29,990 bases of DNA from Lachnospiraceae bacterium (GTDB taxonomy: Bacteria > Bacillota > Clostridia > Lachnospirales > Lachnospiraceae), in assembly GCA_009774215.1 (NCBI GenBank), contig VSNH01000009.1:1-29990 (forward strand), written 5' to 3'. The position numbers were made by a program, and so were the translations under genes. Below are positions 17,798 through 26,500 of this stretch, in pieces (position 1 is the first letter of the stretch; each line of letters begins with the position of its first letter). The notes under the pieces are model-generated. The model did no database searches. It saw nothing but the letters and a program-made list of their open reading frames with translations, and was not told the DNA's origin.

Positions 17798-17959
17798 ATG
17801 GAGGATACTGATATGACTGAAAAAGAGATGCAGAGCGTAAAAATGTCTACGCTTTATGAGTTGAGACTGCTGTTTACGCAGGGGGATAAAAAAGAGTATA
17901 CAACAGATGAGATTGTGGAACTTTTGGATAAGATTGCGGTGGCTAAAGACCAGAAGTAA
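17798..17959 (+). CDS. Small protein of unknown function (53 aa)
   Basis: This short gene starts at an ATG eight bases after AAAGGGGG and ends with TAA at 17957-17959. A near-consensus promoter lies just upstream and the mutase start lies 65 bases downstream. The product is acidic and mixed in charge, without cysteines or a membrane segment. The core STLYELRLLFTQG followed by YTTDEIVELLDKIAVAKDQ reads as two amphipathic helices joined by a short loop. I do not recognise a family. The good ribosome binding site, strong promoter and helical pattern argue that it is real. An adaptor or regulatory role is possible but unsupported. Confidence 0.65.
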   Translation: MEDTDMTEKEMQSVKMSTLYELRLLFTQGDKKEYTTDEIVELLDKIAVAKDQK

Positions 17960-17966
17960 GCGGGAT

Positions 17967-17994
17967 TTGCCGTGTAAATAGCACTTGTTATAAT
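17967..17994 (+). promoter_or_regulatory. Extended -10 promoter before the phosphohexomutase gene
   Basis: TATAAT (17989-17994) is preceded by TGT, giving the TGn extended -10 form. TTGCCG (17967-17972) lies 16 bases upstream as a partial -35. The start site would fall near 18001, about 24 bases before the gene and just ahead of its AGGAGGG. It would allow extra expression of the mutase over the small upstream gene. Confidence 0.5.
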
Positions 17995-18024
17995 ATCATA
18001 TTATATTTTAAGGAGGGTTTCAAA

Positions 18025-19746
18025 ATGGGCTACAAAGAGCAGTTTCAGTTTTGGCTGGAGGATTCTTACTTTGACGAGGCGACCAAGCAGGAGCTTCTGG
18101 CGATCAGGAATGACGAGAAGGAGATCGAGGATCGCTTTTACAAGGAGCTGGCATTCGGTACAGGCGGGCTTCGCGGGGTGATCGGCGCGGGCACGAACCG
18201 TATGAACATCTACACGGTGCGCAAAGCGACGCAGGGTCTGGCAAACTACATAAAGAAACAGGGCGGCGAGGAGAAGGGCGTGGCGATTGCCTACGATTCC
18301 AGAAGAATGTCTCCCGAGTTTGCGGATGAGGCGGCGCTCTGCCTTGCGGCGAACGGCATCAAGGCGTATGTGTTTGACGCGCTTCGCCCTACGCCCGAGT
18401 TATCCTTCGCGCTCAGAGAGCTTGGCTGTATCTCGGGTATCGTGATCACGGCGAGCCACAATCCGCCGGAGTATAACGGTTACAAGTGCTATTGGGAGGA
18501 CGGCGCGCAGGTGACGGCGCCCAAGGATAAGGAGATTATCACTGAGGTTAACAATGTGACCGATTATCATACCGTGAAGACCATGGACAAGGAGGAGGCG
18601 AAGAAGGCCGGACTCTATGTAGTCATCGGCAAAGAGATTGACGACAAGTACATGGCGGAGCTGAAAAAGCAGATCATCCATCCTGAAGTGATCGCGGAGA
18701 TGGCGGAGGACATGAAGATTGTGTATTCGCCCTTCAACGGTACGGGAAATGTGCCTGTGAGACGGATTCTCTCCGAGCTTGGCTTCAAGAACGTGTATGT
18801 GGTGCCCGAGCAGGAAATGCCCGATCCCGATTTCACCACGCTGGAGTACCCCAATCCGGAAGACCCCAAGGCATTTACCCTTGCGCTGAAGCTGGCGAAG
18901 GAGAAAAACGCCGATATCGTGCTGGCGACAGATCCTGATGCTGACAGACTCGGCATTTATGCACTGGACACCAAGTCCGGCGAATATGTGCCTTTCACGG
19001 GCAACATGTCCGGCATGCTCGTTGCGGAATACATCCTGCGTGAGCGGACGGCGACAGGAAAAATGCCCGAGAATCCCGCTCTGGTGACCACGATTGTGAC
19101 CACCAATATGGCGCGCGCGATCTCGGAGGACTACAAGGTACGGTTTATCGAAGTGCTGACCGGCTTTAAGTTTATCGGTGAGCAGATCAAGCTCTTTGAG
19201 CAGAGCGGTTCCAACAACTACGTGTTCGGTCTGGAAGAGAGCTACGGCTGTCTGGCGGGAACACACGCGAGGGATAAGGACGCCATCGTGGCGGTGATGT
19301 GCCTGTGCGAGATGGCGGCATGGTGCAAGAAGAACGGCAGAACCGTCTGGGATCAGATGATCAACCTCTATGAGAAGTACGGTTACTACAAAGAGAGCCA
19401 GTATTCCATCACCAAGAAGGGCATTGAGGGCGCAAAGGAGATCGAGGAGCTGATGAACAAGCTGCGCCGGAATCCGCCTAAGAGCTTCGGCGAGCTTACG
19501 GTGAAGGAGTTCAGGGATTACGATACAGGAAAGACACTGAATCTGGAGACAGGCGAGACGGGCGAGACCGGGTTGCCCAAGTCAAATGTTCTGTACTTTG
19601 ACCTGACCAACGATTCCTGGTGCTGTGCAAGACCTTCCGGTACGGAGCCGAAGATCAAGTTCTACATGGGCGTGAAGGGAACGAGCCTGGAGGATGCGCA
19701 GGAGAAGCTGGATCGGCTGACAGAAGAGGTTAAGAAGAATATTTAA
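18025..19746 (+). CDS. Phospho-sugar mutase (phosphoglucomutase/phosphomannomutase)
   Basis: This enzyme interconverts hexose 6-phosphate and 1-phosphate in the cytoplasm, giving glucose-1-phosphate for RmlA and related sugar nucleotides. The ATG at 18025 follows AGGAGGG. The 573-aa product has the normal length of the Firmicutes PgcA-type alpha-D-phosphohexomutases. The four domains show their signatures in order: GTGGLRG near the N-terminus, the phosphoserine loop TASHNPPEYNGYK with S144, the metal loop DPDADRLG with D303, D305 and D307, the sugar-binding loop GLEESYG, and the phosphate-binding loop RPSGTEPKIKFY near the end. It has its own promoter and a terminator, so it is probably a semi-independent housekeeping unit within the locus. 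Glucose versus mannose preference cannot be decided by eye. Confidence 0.95.
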   Translation: MGYKEQFQFWLEDSYFDEATKQELLAIRNDEKEIEDRFYKELAFGTGGLRGVIGAGTNRMNIYTVRKATQGLANYIKKQGGEEKGVAIAYDSRRMSPEFADEAALCLAANGIKAYVFDALRPTPELSFALRELGCISGIVITASHNPPEYNGYKCYWEDGAQVTAPKDKEIITEVNNVTDYHTVKTMDKEEAKKAGLYVVIGKEIDDKYMAELKKQIIHPEVIAEMAEDMKIVYSPFNGTGNVPVRRILSELGFKNVYVVPEQEMPDPDFTTLEYPNPEDPKAFTLALKLAKEKNADIVLATDPDADRLGIYALDTKSGEYVPFTGNMSGMLVAEYILRERTATGKMPENPALVTTIVTTNMARAISEDYKVRFIEVLTGFKFIGEQIKLFEQSGSNNYVFGLEESYGCLAGTHARDKDAIVAVMCLCEMAAWCKKNGRTVWDQMINLYEKYGYYKESQYSITKKGIEGAKEIEELMNKLRRNPPKSFGELTVKEFRDYDTGKTLNLETGETGETGLPKSNVLYFDLTNDSWCCARPSGTEPKIKFYMGVKGTSLEDAQEKLDRLTEEVKKNI

Positions 19747-19756
19747 AAGAAAAAGA

Positions 19757-19798
19757 GCCGCCCCGGCATATAAGTGCGGGGCGGCTTACCTTATATGC
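19757..19798 (+). terminator. Terminator-like hairpin with overlapping alternative pairing
   Basis: A perfect 9-bp stem, GCCGCCCCG (19757-19765) with CGGGGCGGC (19777-19785), closes an 11-base loop right after the mutase gene. It is preceded by an A-rich run. The downstream TTACCTTATAT is only weakly U-rich. The loop segment GCATATAAG (19766-19774) is exactly complementary to CTTATATGC (19790-19798), so a competing or pseudoknot-like pairing is possible. Confidence 0.6.
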
Positions 19799-19850
19799 AC
19801 ACGCGCGCATAAGGGATATTGCCGCTTACAGCGACATGCGGGCGGCGCAG

Positions 19851-19876
19851 CGGGCAGGGAAAAGCTTCCCCGCCCG
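19851..19876 (+). other. Stable hairpin upstream of a glycosyltransferase gene
   Basis: CGGGC-A-GGGAA (19851-19861) pairs with TTCCC-C-GCCCG (19866-19876) around an AAGC loop. This gives ten base pairs with a single A/C mismatch. No T-run follows, so it is not an ordinary terminator. It ends about ten bases before the AGGGAGA ribosome binding site of the glycosyltransferase at 19900, so an effect on leader structure or mRNA stability is possible. The rest of 19799-19899 holds no gene that I can support. Confidence 0.45.
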
Positions 19877-19899
19877 ATTGAAAAACAGGGAGAACCATA

Positions 19900-21321
19900 A
19901 TGGGAAACCGGATACTGAGAATCGACAATGTGAGAAAAACCGTAAATTATCTGAAAAAGAACGGGCTGGCTGGCACCTTCTATGCGGCGGCGGAGCGTGT
20001 GCAGGAGGAAAGAAAGGCGGATTACCGCTACACTGCCCCCGATGCGGAGACGCTTGCAAAGCAGAGGGAGGAGACGGCAGACTATCCGTATCTGTTCAGT
20101 ATCGTCGTGCCTGCCTACGAGACGAAGGAGACCTATCTGCGGGAAATGATTGCTTCCGTGCAGTCACAGAGCTATGTGCGCTGGGAGCTGCTTATCATGG
20201 ATGCGAGCATGGGCAGCGATGTGGAGCGCACGGTGCGGCAGATCATTCACGACACGGACGACATGCGGATTCGTTACAGCCGTCTTTCGGAGAACCGGGG
20301 AATTGCGGAAAATACCAATGCCGGAATTGCGGCGGCGGCGGGAGAGTACATTGCGCTTCTCGATCATGATGATTTCATAACACCTGATGCGTTATATAAT
20401 ATGGCGGTCTGTGTACATCAAAGCAGGCGGGCCGGGGTCTCTCCGATACTTTTGTATTCTGACGAGGACAAGTTCGACGAGGGGGCGCAAACCTATGTGT
20501 TTCCTAATAAAAAGAGAGAATTTAATTTGGATTTAATTTTGTCGAACAACTATATCTGCCACTTTATGGCGGTGGAAACGGGGCTGATGAAGCGGCTGAG
20601 GCTGCGGGCGGACTACGACGGCGCGCAGGATTATGATTTGGTGCTGCGGGTGGTGGACAGCCTTTGGCCGGACAGCGCTCTTGTCCCGGAAACGGCGCGC
20701 ATCTGCCATATTCCGAAAGTGCTCTACCACTGGCGCTCCCACAGGGATTCCACGGCGCTGAATACGGGGAGCAAGACTTACGCCTACGAGGCGGGACGAC
20801 GTGCGCTTGCGGACTTCTGCGCGAAGAGAGGCTTTCAGGCGGAAGTGGGGCACAGTCTGCATCTGGGGTTTTACCGAATTGCCTATGAGCCTGACCTGCT
20901 GGGCGTCAGGCGGGATGTGGGCATGGTGGGCGGACGCATTCTAAACAGAAAGGGATGTCTTCTTGCGGGCGGCTACGACGAGGCGGGGCGCTGTCTGTAT
21001 GAGGGACTGCCGGCGCGGTTTACAGGGGGAAGTACGCATCTTGCTGCATTGCGGCAGGACTGCGCCGCAGCGGATATCCGCTGTATGAGGCTGAGAGAGG
21101 AATTACAACCGTTATTTTCCGAGATTACCGGGCTGCCGTATCGGGAGAAAAGCCTTACGGTGAGAGAAGGTAGGGAAAAACGGGAAATCCGCACTGCGGA
21201 TGTGTCGGGGCTTACCTGCGACGAGGCGGGATATCGGAAACTGAGCGTGGCGCTCGGGGAGGCGGTGCGCAGGGAAGGGTATCTGGTTGTCTGGGATCCG
21301 GGCATTACAATCCGATTATAG
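19900..21321 (+). CDS. GT2 glycosyltransferase with decayed second GT domain
   Basis: The ATG at 19900 follows AGGGAGA. The 473-aa product has a short helical N-terminus (~residues 1-60) and then a complete GT-A domain (~66-310): FSIVVPAYETKETYLREM, ENRGIAENTNAGI, LLDHDD with D155-D158, NYICHFMAVETGL, YDGAQDYDLVLRV and VLYHWRSHRDST. It closely matches the first domain of the enzyme at 15676. Residues ~330-473 resemble only the back half of a second GT domain: VGMVGGRILNRKG aligns with VGAVGAKLYYEDR of that enzyme, but no NDD or NDVD metal motif remains. It should add one sugar to the growing lipid-linked glycan. Its specificity is unknown. Confidence 0.9.
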   Translation: MGNRILRIDNVRKTVNYLKKNGLAGTFYAAAERVQEERKADYRYTAPDAETLAKQREETADYPYLFSIVVPAYETKETYLREMIASVQSQSYVRWELLIMDASMGSDVERTVRQIIHDTDDMRIRYSRLSENRGIAENTNAGIAAAAGEYIALLDHDDFITPDALYNMAVCVHQSRRAGVSPILLYSDEDKFDEGAQTYVFPNKKREFNLDLILSNNYICHFMAVETGLMKRLRLRADYDGAQDYDLVLRVVDSLWPDSALVPETARICHIPKVLYHWRSHRDSTALNTGSKTYAYEAGRRALADFCAKRGFQAEVGHSLHLGFYRIAYEPDLLGVRRDVGMVGGRILNRKGCLLAGGYDEAGRCLYEGLPARFTGGSTHLAALRQDCAAADIRCMRLREELQPLFSEITGLPYREKSLTVREGREKREIRTADVSGLTCDEAGYRKLSVALGEAVRREGYLVVWDPGITIRL

Positions 21322-21334
21322 GGGGGTATGTGCA

Positions 21335-21556
21335 GGTAATTGCGAAACTCCGTTATATTTGCCGAGGCCGCGCAAATCACATAATCAACACAGACGCGCT
21401 GGCGCTCCGTTCCGGGCGCAGCGGTACTAAGCGCGAAAGAACCTCGCTAAATACCGGCGGTTTTAATCCGAAGGATTTAAACGGCTTCCAAGGGTCTGCT
21501 TATGATTATGTGATTCGCACGACCAATATAGGATTACGAGGAGTTGCACAATTACC
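21335..21556. repeat. 222-bp palindromic MITE-like or structured RNA element
   Basis: The element fills nearly the whole gap between two glycosyltransferase genes. Its ends are imperfect terminal inverted repeats starting GGTAATTG and ending CAATTACC. The arms extend about 20 bases with interruptions (AACTCC against GGAGTT). Further inward, AATCACATAATCA (21375-21387) is a perfect inverse of TGATTATGTGATT (21503-21515). Between these are smaller stems: GCGCTC/GGGCGC near 21400, CGGTA/TACCG (21422-21426 and 21452-21456) and AATCC-GAA-GGATT (21465-21477). No clear target-site duplication is visible. An 80-codon reading frame crosses it but shows no coding character. Confidence 0.7.
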
Positions 21557-21590
21557 TGAAGCGAACGTATAGAAATTGAGGAAGAAAAGA

Positions 21591-22583
21591 ATGCCACAAG
21601 AAACAAAGAAGGATGGAATCCGCTCGACGATTGTTATTCCGAATTATAATGGTATCAAGTATATAGAGAACTGCCTTGCCTCGCTGGCGGATGAGCCTGC
21701 CCGTGTGATTGTGGTGGATAACGGGTCTGCGGACGGGAGCAGGGAGCTTGTGCGGGAAAAATTTCCGCATGTGCAGGTGATTTCTCTGAACAAGAACTAC
21801 GGTTTCTGCGGGGCGGTGAACCGGGGGATTGCGGAGAGCGGCAGAGATAAATCGCCATATGTTATTTTATTGAACAACGACACGGTTGTGGAATCCGGCT
21901 TTGTCTGCGCGCTGGAAAAAGCGCTTGACGAGGATAAAAAAGCCTTTTCCGGGGCGGCGCGGATGGTGAATATGTACCGCCCGGAGCTGATCGACGATGC
22001 GGGGGACTATTACTGTGCGCTGGGCTGGGCTTTTGCCGCGGGAAAGGACAAGCCGGCGGCGGACTATGGGCGGTCACGGGAAGTTTTCAGCGCCTGCGGG
22101 GGCGCCTGCATATACCGCAGGAGCATTCTTGAGAAGATCGGGCTGCTGGATGAGAACCACTTCGCCTATCTGGAGGATGTGGATATCGGATACCGCGCCA
22201 GGATTCACGGCTATCGCAACCTCTATGTGCCGGAGGCGGTGGTGCGCCATGCGGGAAGCGGCGTTTCGGGCTCCCGTCACAACGATTTTAAGGTGAAGTT
22301 GTCCGCAAAAAACAGTGTTTATCTCGTTTATAAGAATATGGCGCCTGTGCAGATTCTTTTGAATTTGCCGTTTCTGCTTGCGGGCTTTCTGGTCAAGACG
22401 CTCTTCTTTCTGAAAAAAGGACTGGCAAAAAGCTGGCTGCAGGGAACGGCGGAGGGGCTGTGCCTCGCCTGTTCGGAGAAAGGCAGGGCAAAGCGGGTGC
22501 GCTTTGTGCGGTCGCGCTTTCCGGCTTACGTGAGGATCCAGTGGGAACTGTGGCGGAACATGTGGTACCGCATCCGTCTGTAG
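21591..22583 (+). CDS. GT2 glycosyltransferase, rhamnosyltransferase-like
   Basis: The ATG at 21591 has GAGGAAG six bases upstream; a TTG at 21576 overlaps that site and is rejected. The 330-aa product is a single GT-A domain: STIVIPNYNGIKYIENCL at the start, VIVVDNGSADGS, NKNYGFCGAVNRGI, LLNNDTVV with D97, GGACIYRRSILEKIGLLDE and YLEDVDIGYRARI. This layout matches the WbbL/RfbF-like GT2 group, many of which are rhamnosyltransferases using dTDP-rhamnose. That fits rmlA and rmlC in the same locus. A hydrophobic/basic C-terminal segment (IQILLNLPFLLAGFLVKTLFFL-like, about residues 248-270) suggests membrane association. The donor sugar is inferred. It may be a priming or early transferase rather than a polymerase. 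Confidence 0.9.
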   Translation: MPQETKKDGIRSTIVIPNYNGIKYIENCLASLADEPARVIVVDNGSADGSRELVREKFPHVQVISLNKNYGFCGAVNRGIAESGRDKSPYVILLNNDTVVESGFVCALEKALDEDKKAFSGAARMVNMYRPELIDDAGDYYCALGWAFAAGKDKPAADYGRSREVFSACGGACIYRRSILEKIGLLDENHFAYLEDVDIGYRARIHGYRNLYVPEAVVRHAGSGVSGSRHNDFKVKLSAKNSVYLVYKNMAPVQILLNLPFLLAGFLVKTLFFLKKGLAKSWLQGTAEGLCLACSEKGRAKRVRFVRSRFPAYVRIQWELWRNMWYRIRL

Positions 22584-22650
22584 GCTGTCTGGGAACTTTA
22601 TATTCAAAAATATGTTGTTTGCAATTACTTTATCGAAAGGAATTATAAAC

Positions 22651-23571
22651 GTGCATCAGGAACTGGAACAGATTGTCGTCGAAGTAAATAAAGTCGTGAA
22701 GGGCAAGGACGGGGTGATCCGCAAGGCGCTTGCCGCGATCCTTGCGGGCGGGCATGTGCTGCTCGAGGATATACCGGGCGTGGGCAAGACAACCCTTGCA
22801 ATGGTGCTGGGGAAGGCAATGGAGCTTTCCTGTAAGAGAATGCAGTTTACGCCGGATGTGCTGCCGAGCGATATCGTCGGATTTACCATGTACAACAGCG
22901 CGACGGGGGAGTTTGCGTATAAAAAGGGAGCGGTATTCTGCAATCTTTTTCTCGCGGACGAACTGAACCGCACTTCTTCCAAAACGCAGGCCGCGCTGCT
23001 GGAGGTGATGGAGGAGGCAAAAGTCACTGTGGACGGCGTGTCCTATCCGCTGTCTCCCCCGTTTACGGTCATAGCGACGGAGAACCCTTTCGGCTCATCG
23101 GGTACGCAGCTTTTGCCGGAATCCCAGCTTGACCGTTTTTTGATATGTTTAAGTATGGGGTATCCCTCCCACGACGCCGCCCTTGCTATCCTGAAAGGCA
23201 GTGTGGGGCAGGGGTTGGACCGGGTAGAGAGTGTGATTACGGTAAATCGTCTGATGGAGCTGCGCGCGCAGACGGAAAATCTGTATACGGACGACAGAAT
23301 CCACGAGTATATTGTCAATCTGGCGGAGGAGACGAGAAAGGAGCCGCGTATTGCGCTCGGGGTAAGCCCGCGCGGCAGTATTGCGCTTCTTAAGATGGCA
23401 AGGGCGATGGCTATGATGCGGGGCGGCGACTATGTTGTCCCGGAGGATGTTCTCAGTGTGATAGATGATGTGTGGAAGCACCGTATCCTGCTGAATGCCC
23501 ACGCGCGTGCCGAGGGTCTGGATGTGTCGGATATGATTATGCGGATCACGGAAAGGATACATGCAGTTTGA
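22651..23571 (+). CDS. MoxR family AAA+ ATPase
   Basis: I chose the GTG at 22651, which follows AAAGGAA; an in-frame ATG at 22612 has no site. The 306-aa product is a typical MoxR: Walker A GVGKTT with K46, the PSDIVGF insert, Walker B LFLADELNR, sensor ATENPFGSSGTQLLPESQLDRF, and the C-terminal lid with ALGVSPRGSIALLK. MoxR ATPases act as chaperone-like AAA+ proteins and are usually encoded beside DUF58 and transglutaminase genes, as here. Its stop shares one base with the next start (TGATG), so the two proteins are almost certainly made together and probably cooperate at the membrane. The client protein is not known. Confidence 0.94.
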   Translation: MHQELEQIVVEVNKVVKGKDGVIRKALAAILAGGHVLLEDIPGVGKTTLAMVLGKAMELSCKRMQFTPDVLPSDIVGFTMYNSATGEFAYKKGAVFCNLFLADELNRTSSKTQAALLEVMEEAKVTVDGVSYPLSPPFTVIATENPFGSSGTQLLPESQLDRFLICLSMGYPSHDAALAILKGSVGQGLDRVESVITVNRLMELRAQTENLYTDDRIHEYIVNLAEETRKEPRIALGVSPRGSIALLKMARAMAMMRGGDYVVPEDVLSVIDDVWKHRILLNAHARAEGLDVSDMIMRITERIHAV

Positions 23572-26500
23572 TGGATAAGGGGCTGCGGCTGAATATAAAA
23601 GGAATAATCGGATTTCTCACGGTAGCTGCTATTTTGCTTTGGTTGTGGAGCTTTTTCAGAAGCTATCTTCTCTTTGCGGCGATCCTCTTAATGATAGCAG
23701 GTGTTATGCTTTCCGCGGTCGGTTTATGGCGTGTCCGCGGCGGAATGCGGGCGGAGATTGGGGCGCCTCGTCACCGCGTCGGAAAAAACACGGAGTTTCC
23801 GGTCGGTATCTGTTTTGCGAATCCGCTGCGGTTTGCGGGGGTGGCGATTGACGTCACGTACCGCTGTGAAAATATTTTTACGGGGAGCATAGAGGAGAAA
23901 AGGGAAAAGATGTGGGCGGCTCCCCGAAAAGGCGGAAAATGCCGGTGCCTGTTAAACAGCAATTATGCGGGACGGGTGAGGATTCGTGTGGAAGAATGCA
24001 GGGTATATGATTTCCTGCATTTGTTTTATCTGACATACCGGGCGGCGGAAGATGGGGAAGTGATGGTATGGACAGCGTTTGCGGACGGGGAAGAGACGGA
24101 AGAACGCTATTCGAGCATAGAAGGGTTCCCCGGGGAGAGTGAGAGCAGAAGGCGGGGCGTGGAGTACAATCCCGACTATGAAATCAGAGAGTATGCGGCA
24201 GGCGACGAGCTAAAAAATATTCATTGGAAATTATCGGCAAAACAGGACAAGCTGATGGTGCGGGAGCGTCTGGCGGCCGGGAGGGAGAAGGTCAGCGTGC
24301 TGCTGCCGCTGGGGGACAATCCTGATGAAAACGACGTGCTGATGGAGTCTTTGTATGGTATGTGCAGACTTCTGCTCGCTAAGGAATATCCGGTTCAACT
24401 GTTCTGGCAGGGCGGCAGGCAGCAGCTCTGCAGCAGGTATATCGTGGAACCGGGCGAGCTTGAGAATGCAATGGAGGAGATTCTTAGTACATACGGCATC
24501 CATGCTCCCGGTTCCGCAGAGGCGCAGATGTCCATGGAGCATCCTGTCGAACCGTATCTGTTATGTCAACCGGTGAACGGGAGCGGGCGAGGTGAGCGTA
24601 TGCGCCCGTCAGACACGGTGGCGAAAAAGTCATTGCGTTGTGAAAAGGTACAGGAAAGCGATCGGTATGATCTTTTCGCGGCGGTTACAAGGGCGCTTCT
24701 TTTGTTCCTGCTTGTCTATGGTGCGGTTGGCGGGTTTCTCGCCGCCTTCGGGATCGAGTTTCATTCGGGTTTATGTATGCTTGTGTTTTTCGCGCTTTCC
24801 TTCGCGCTGAGCGCGATTGATGAGACGGGGAAAAAATGGCTTGTCAACCTTACGACGCTGCTCGTATTTCTGCTCTTTTTATATATGGCGGTCACGGAAT
24901 ACTGGGTAATAAATAACGGCTATTATTATATGCTCAATCACATATTTGAGGTGGCGAGAGACTATTTTGACCTGTCCGCCGGTATGGAATATACCTTGAT
25001 CGTTGAGGACGGGTACAGGGCGGTGACGACTTTCGCCGTCTTTCTCGGCATGGTAGGGATCATTCTGCTGAATATACAGATGCATAACCGATGTACGCTT
25101 CTCAAAGTTATGCTGCTGACATTGCCGCCGTATGTCCTGCCGATGTACTTTGCGTGTTCACCGCCATTATTGTATATGATTTTTCTGCTGACCGGGTATG
25201 CGGCGGTAATGATGCTGTCTTACGGCAGGGGACGTGTCTCAAAGCAGACGAGATATATTCTGCCTGCAGCGGCAGCGGCGGTCGTACTGTTTGTGAGGGC
25301 TTTGGCGTTTCTCATACCCGAGCAGAACTATGCCCGCATGGTACCGCAAAGCGAGGCAAAGGAAGCATCCGCAAGGGGGATGGAGAACTTTGCCCAGTAT
25401 GGTATGCGTGCCCTGTTTCCGCAGAATACCGCGGGTTCGGGGGTCAGCGGGGGGAAGCTGAGCAAAGGTTCCGCCATCATGCCGAACTATGAGACGGCGC
25501 TGATCGTCCGGTATACGCCTTACAGCTTTACCCCCGTATATCTGAAAGCATTTACGGGACTGGATTACATCGGGACTTCGTGGACGGAAGCGGCGATGGA
25601 GCCGCCGGAAGACGGCAACATGGAGATGTCCCTGTACAGCAGACAGCGCCAGTTTGAGGAGAGCGGCACAGCGGGGCAGGGCATGGGGATCATGGAGGTG
25701 GAGAAGACCGGGGCGGAGGATACGTTTGAGTACAGGCCGTATTATACGGATTATTGCAATATAGAAGAGGAGGGCGGCACGTACACTTATCGCTATTATC
25801 CCGACAATGGGAAGACTGCGATACCGTCTGGGGAAGAGCCGTACATGAGGTATCTGAATGTGCCGGCAAGCTGCGAAACGGCGGTGCGCCGGATATGTGA
25901 GGAAGCCGGTTTTTCGGGAACGGAGGAGGAGATTGCGCGGCAGATTGTAACGTATTTTGACGAGAACTACAATTATACGTTGAGACCGGGGTTTTATTAC
26001 GGAAATCCCGATTATATTTCGCATTTTCTGCTGGAGAGCCGAAAGGGGTACTGTGCGCATTTTGCGTCGGCGGCGACCATGCTTTTCAGGCAGATGGGCA
26101 TTCCCGCCCGCTATGTGGAAGGGTACGCTTTTTCGTATGCAAATGTGGTCGAAAACGGCGAGCTGGTGCCGGGGGCCGATTATAACGATTATTATAGCGG
26201 CTTTTCGGAGATCGGGGCGACTGCTCTTGTTCAGATAGAGATTCCGGAAGCAAGCGCCCACGCATGGGTAGAAATATTTGACAGTGAGAGGGGATGGATT
26301 GTCGTGGATCCCACGCCGTCCTCCGCCGAGGAGGAAAGGACTTCCTTCTGGGATGTATTTATGCGAAGTGAAGGCGGAGGAACAGAGCTTGCGCTGGGGG
26401 AAGATATTCTCGGCGGATATATTGAGAATGCGTTGGGAGTCATGGGTTACGTGCTTTTTGCCGTTTTCCTGATCGCCGTCATACTGCTTATGACAATCAG

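Noticed and set aside
21330..21572. An 80-codon reading frame between two glycosyltransferase genes.
   Set aside because: It runs through a palindromic element, starts at a poor site and has no protein-like pattern; the DNA structure explains the sequence better.
22584..22650. A possible separate leader gene starting at the ATG at 22612.
   Set aside because: The 13 codons are in frame with the MoxR gene and lack a ribosome binding site; the GTG at 22651 has one.
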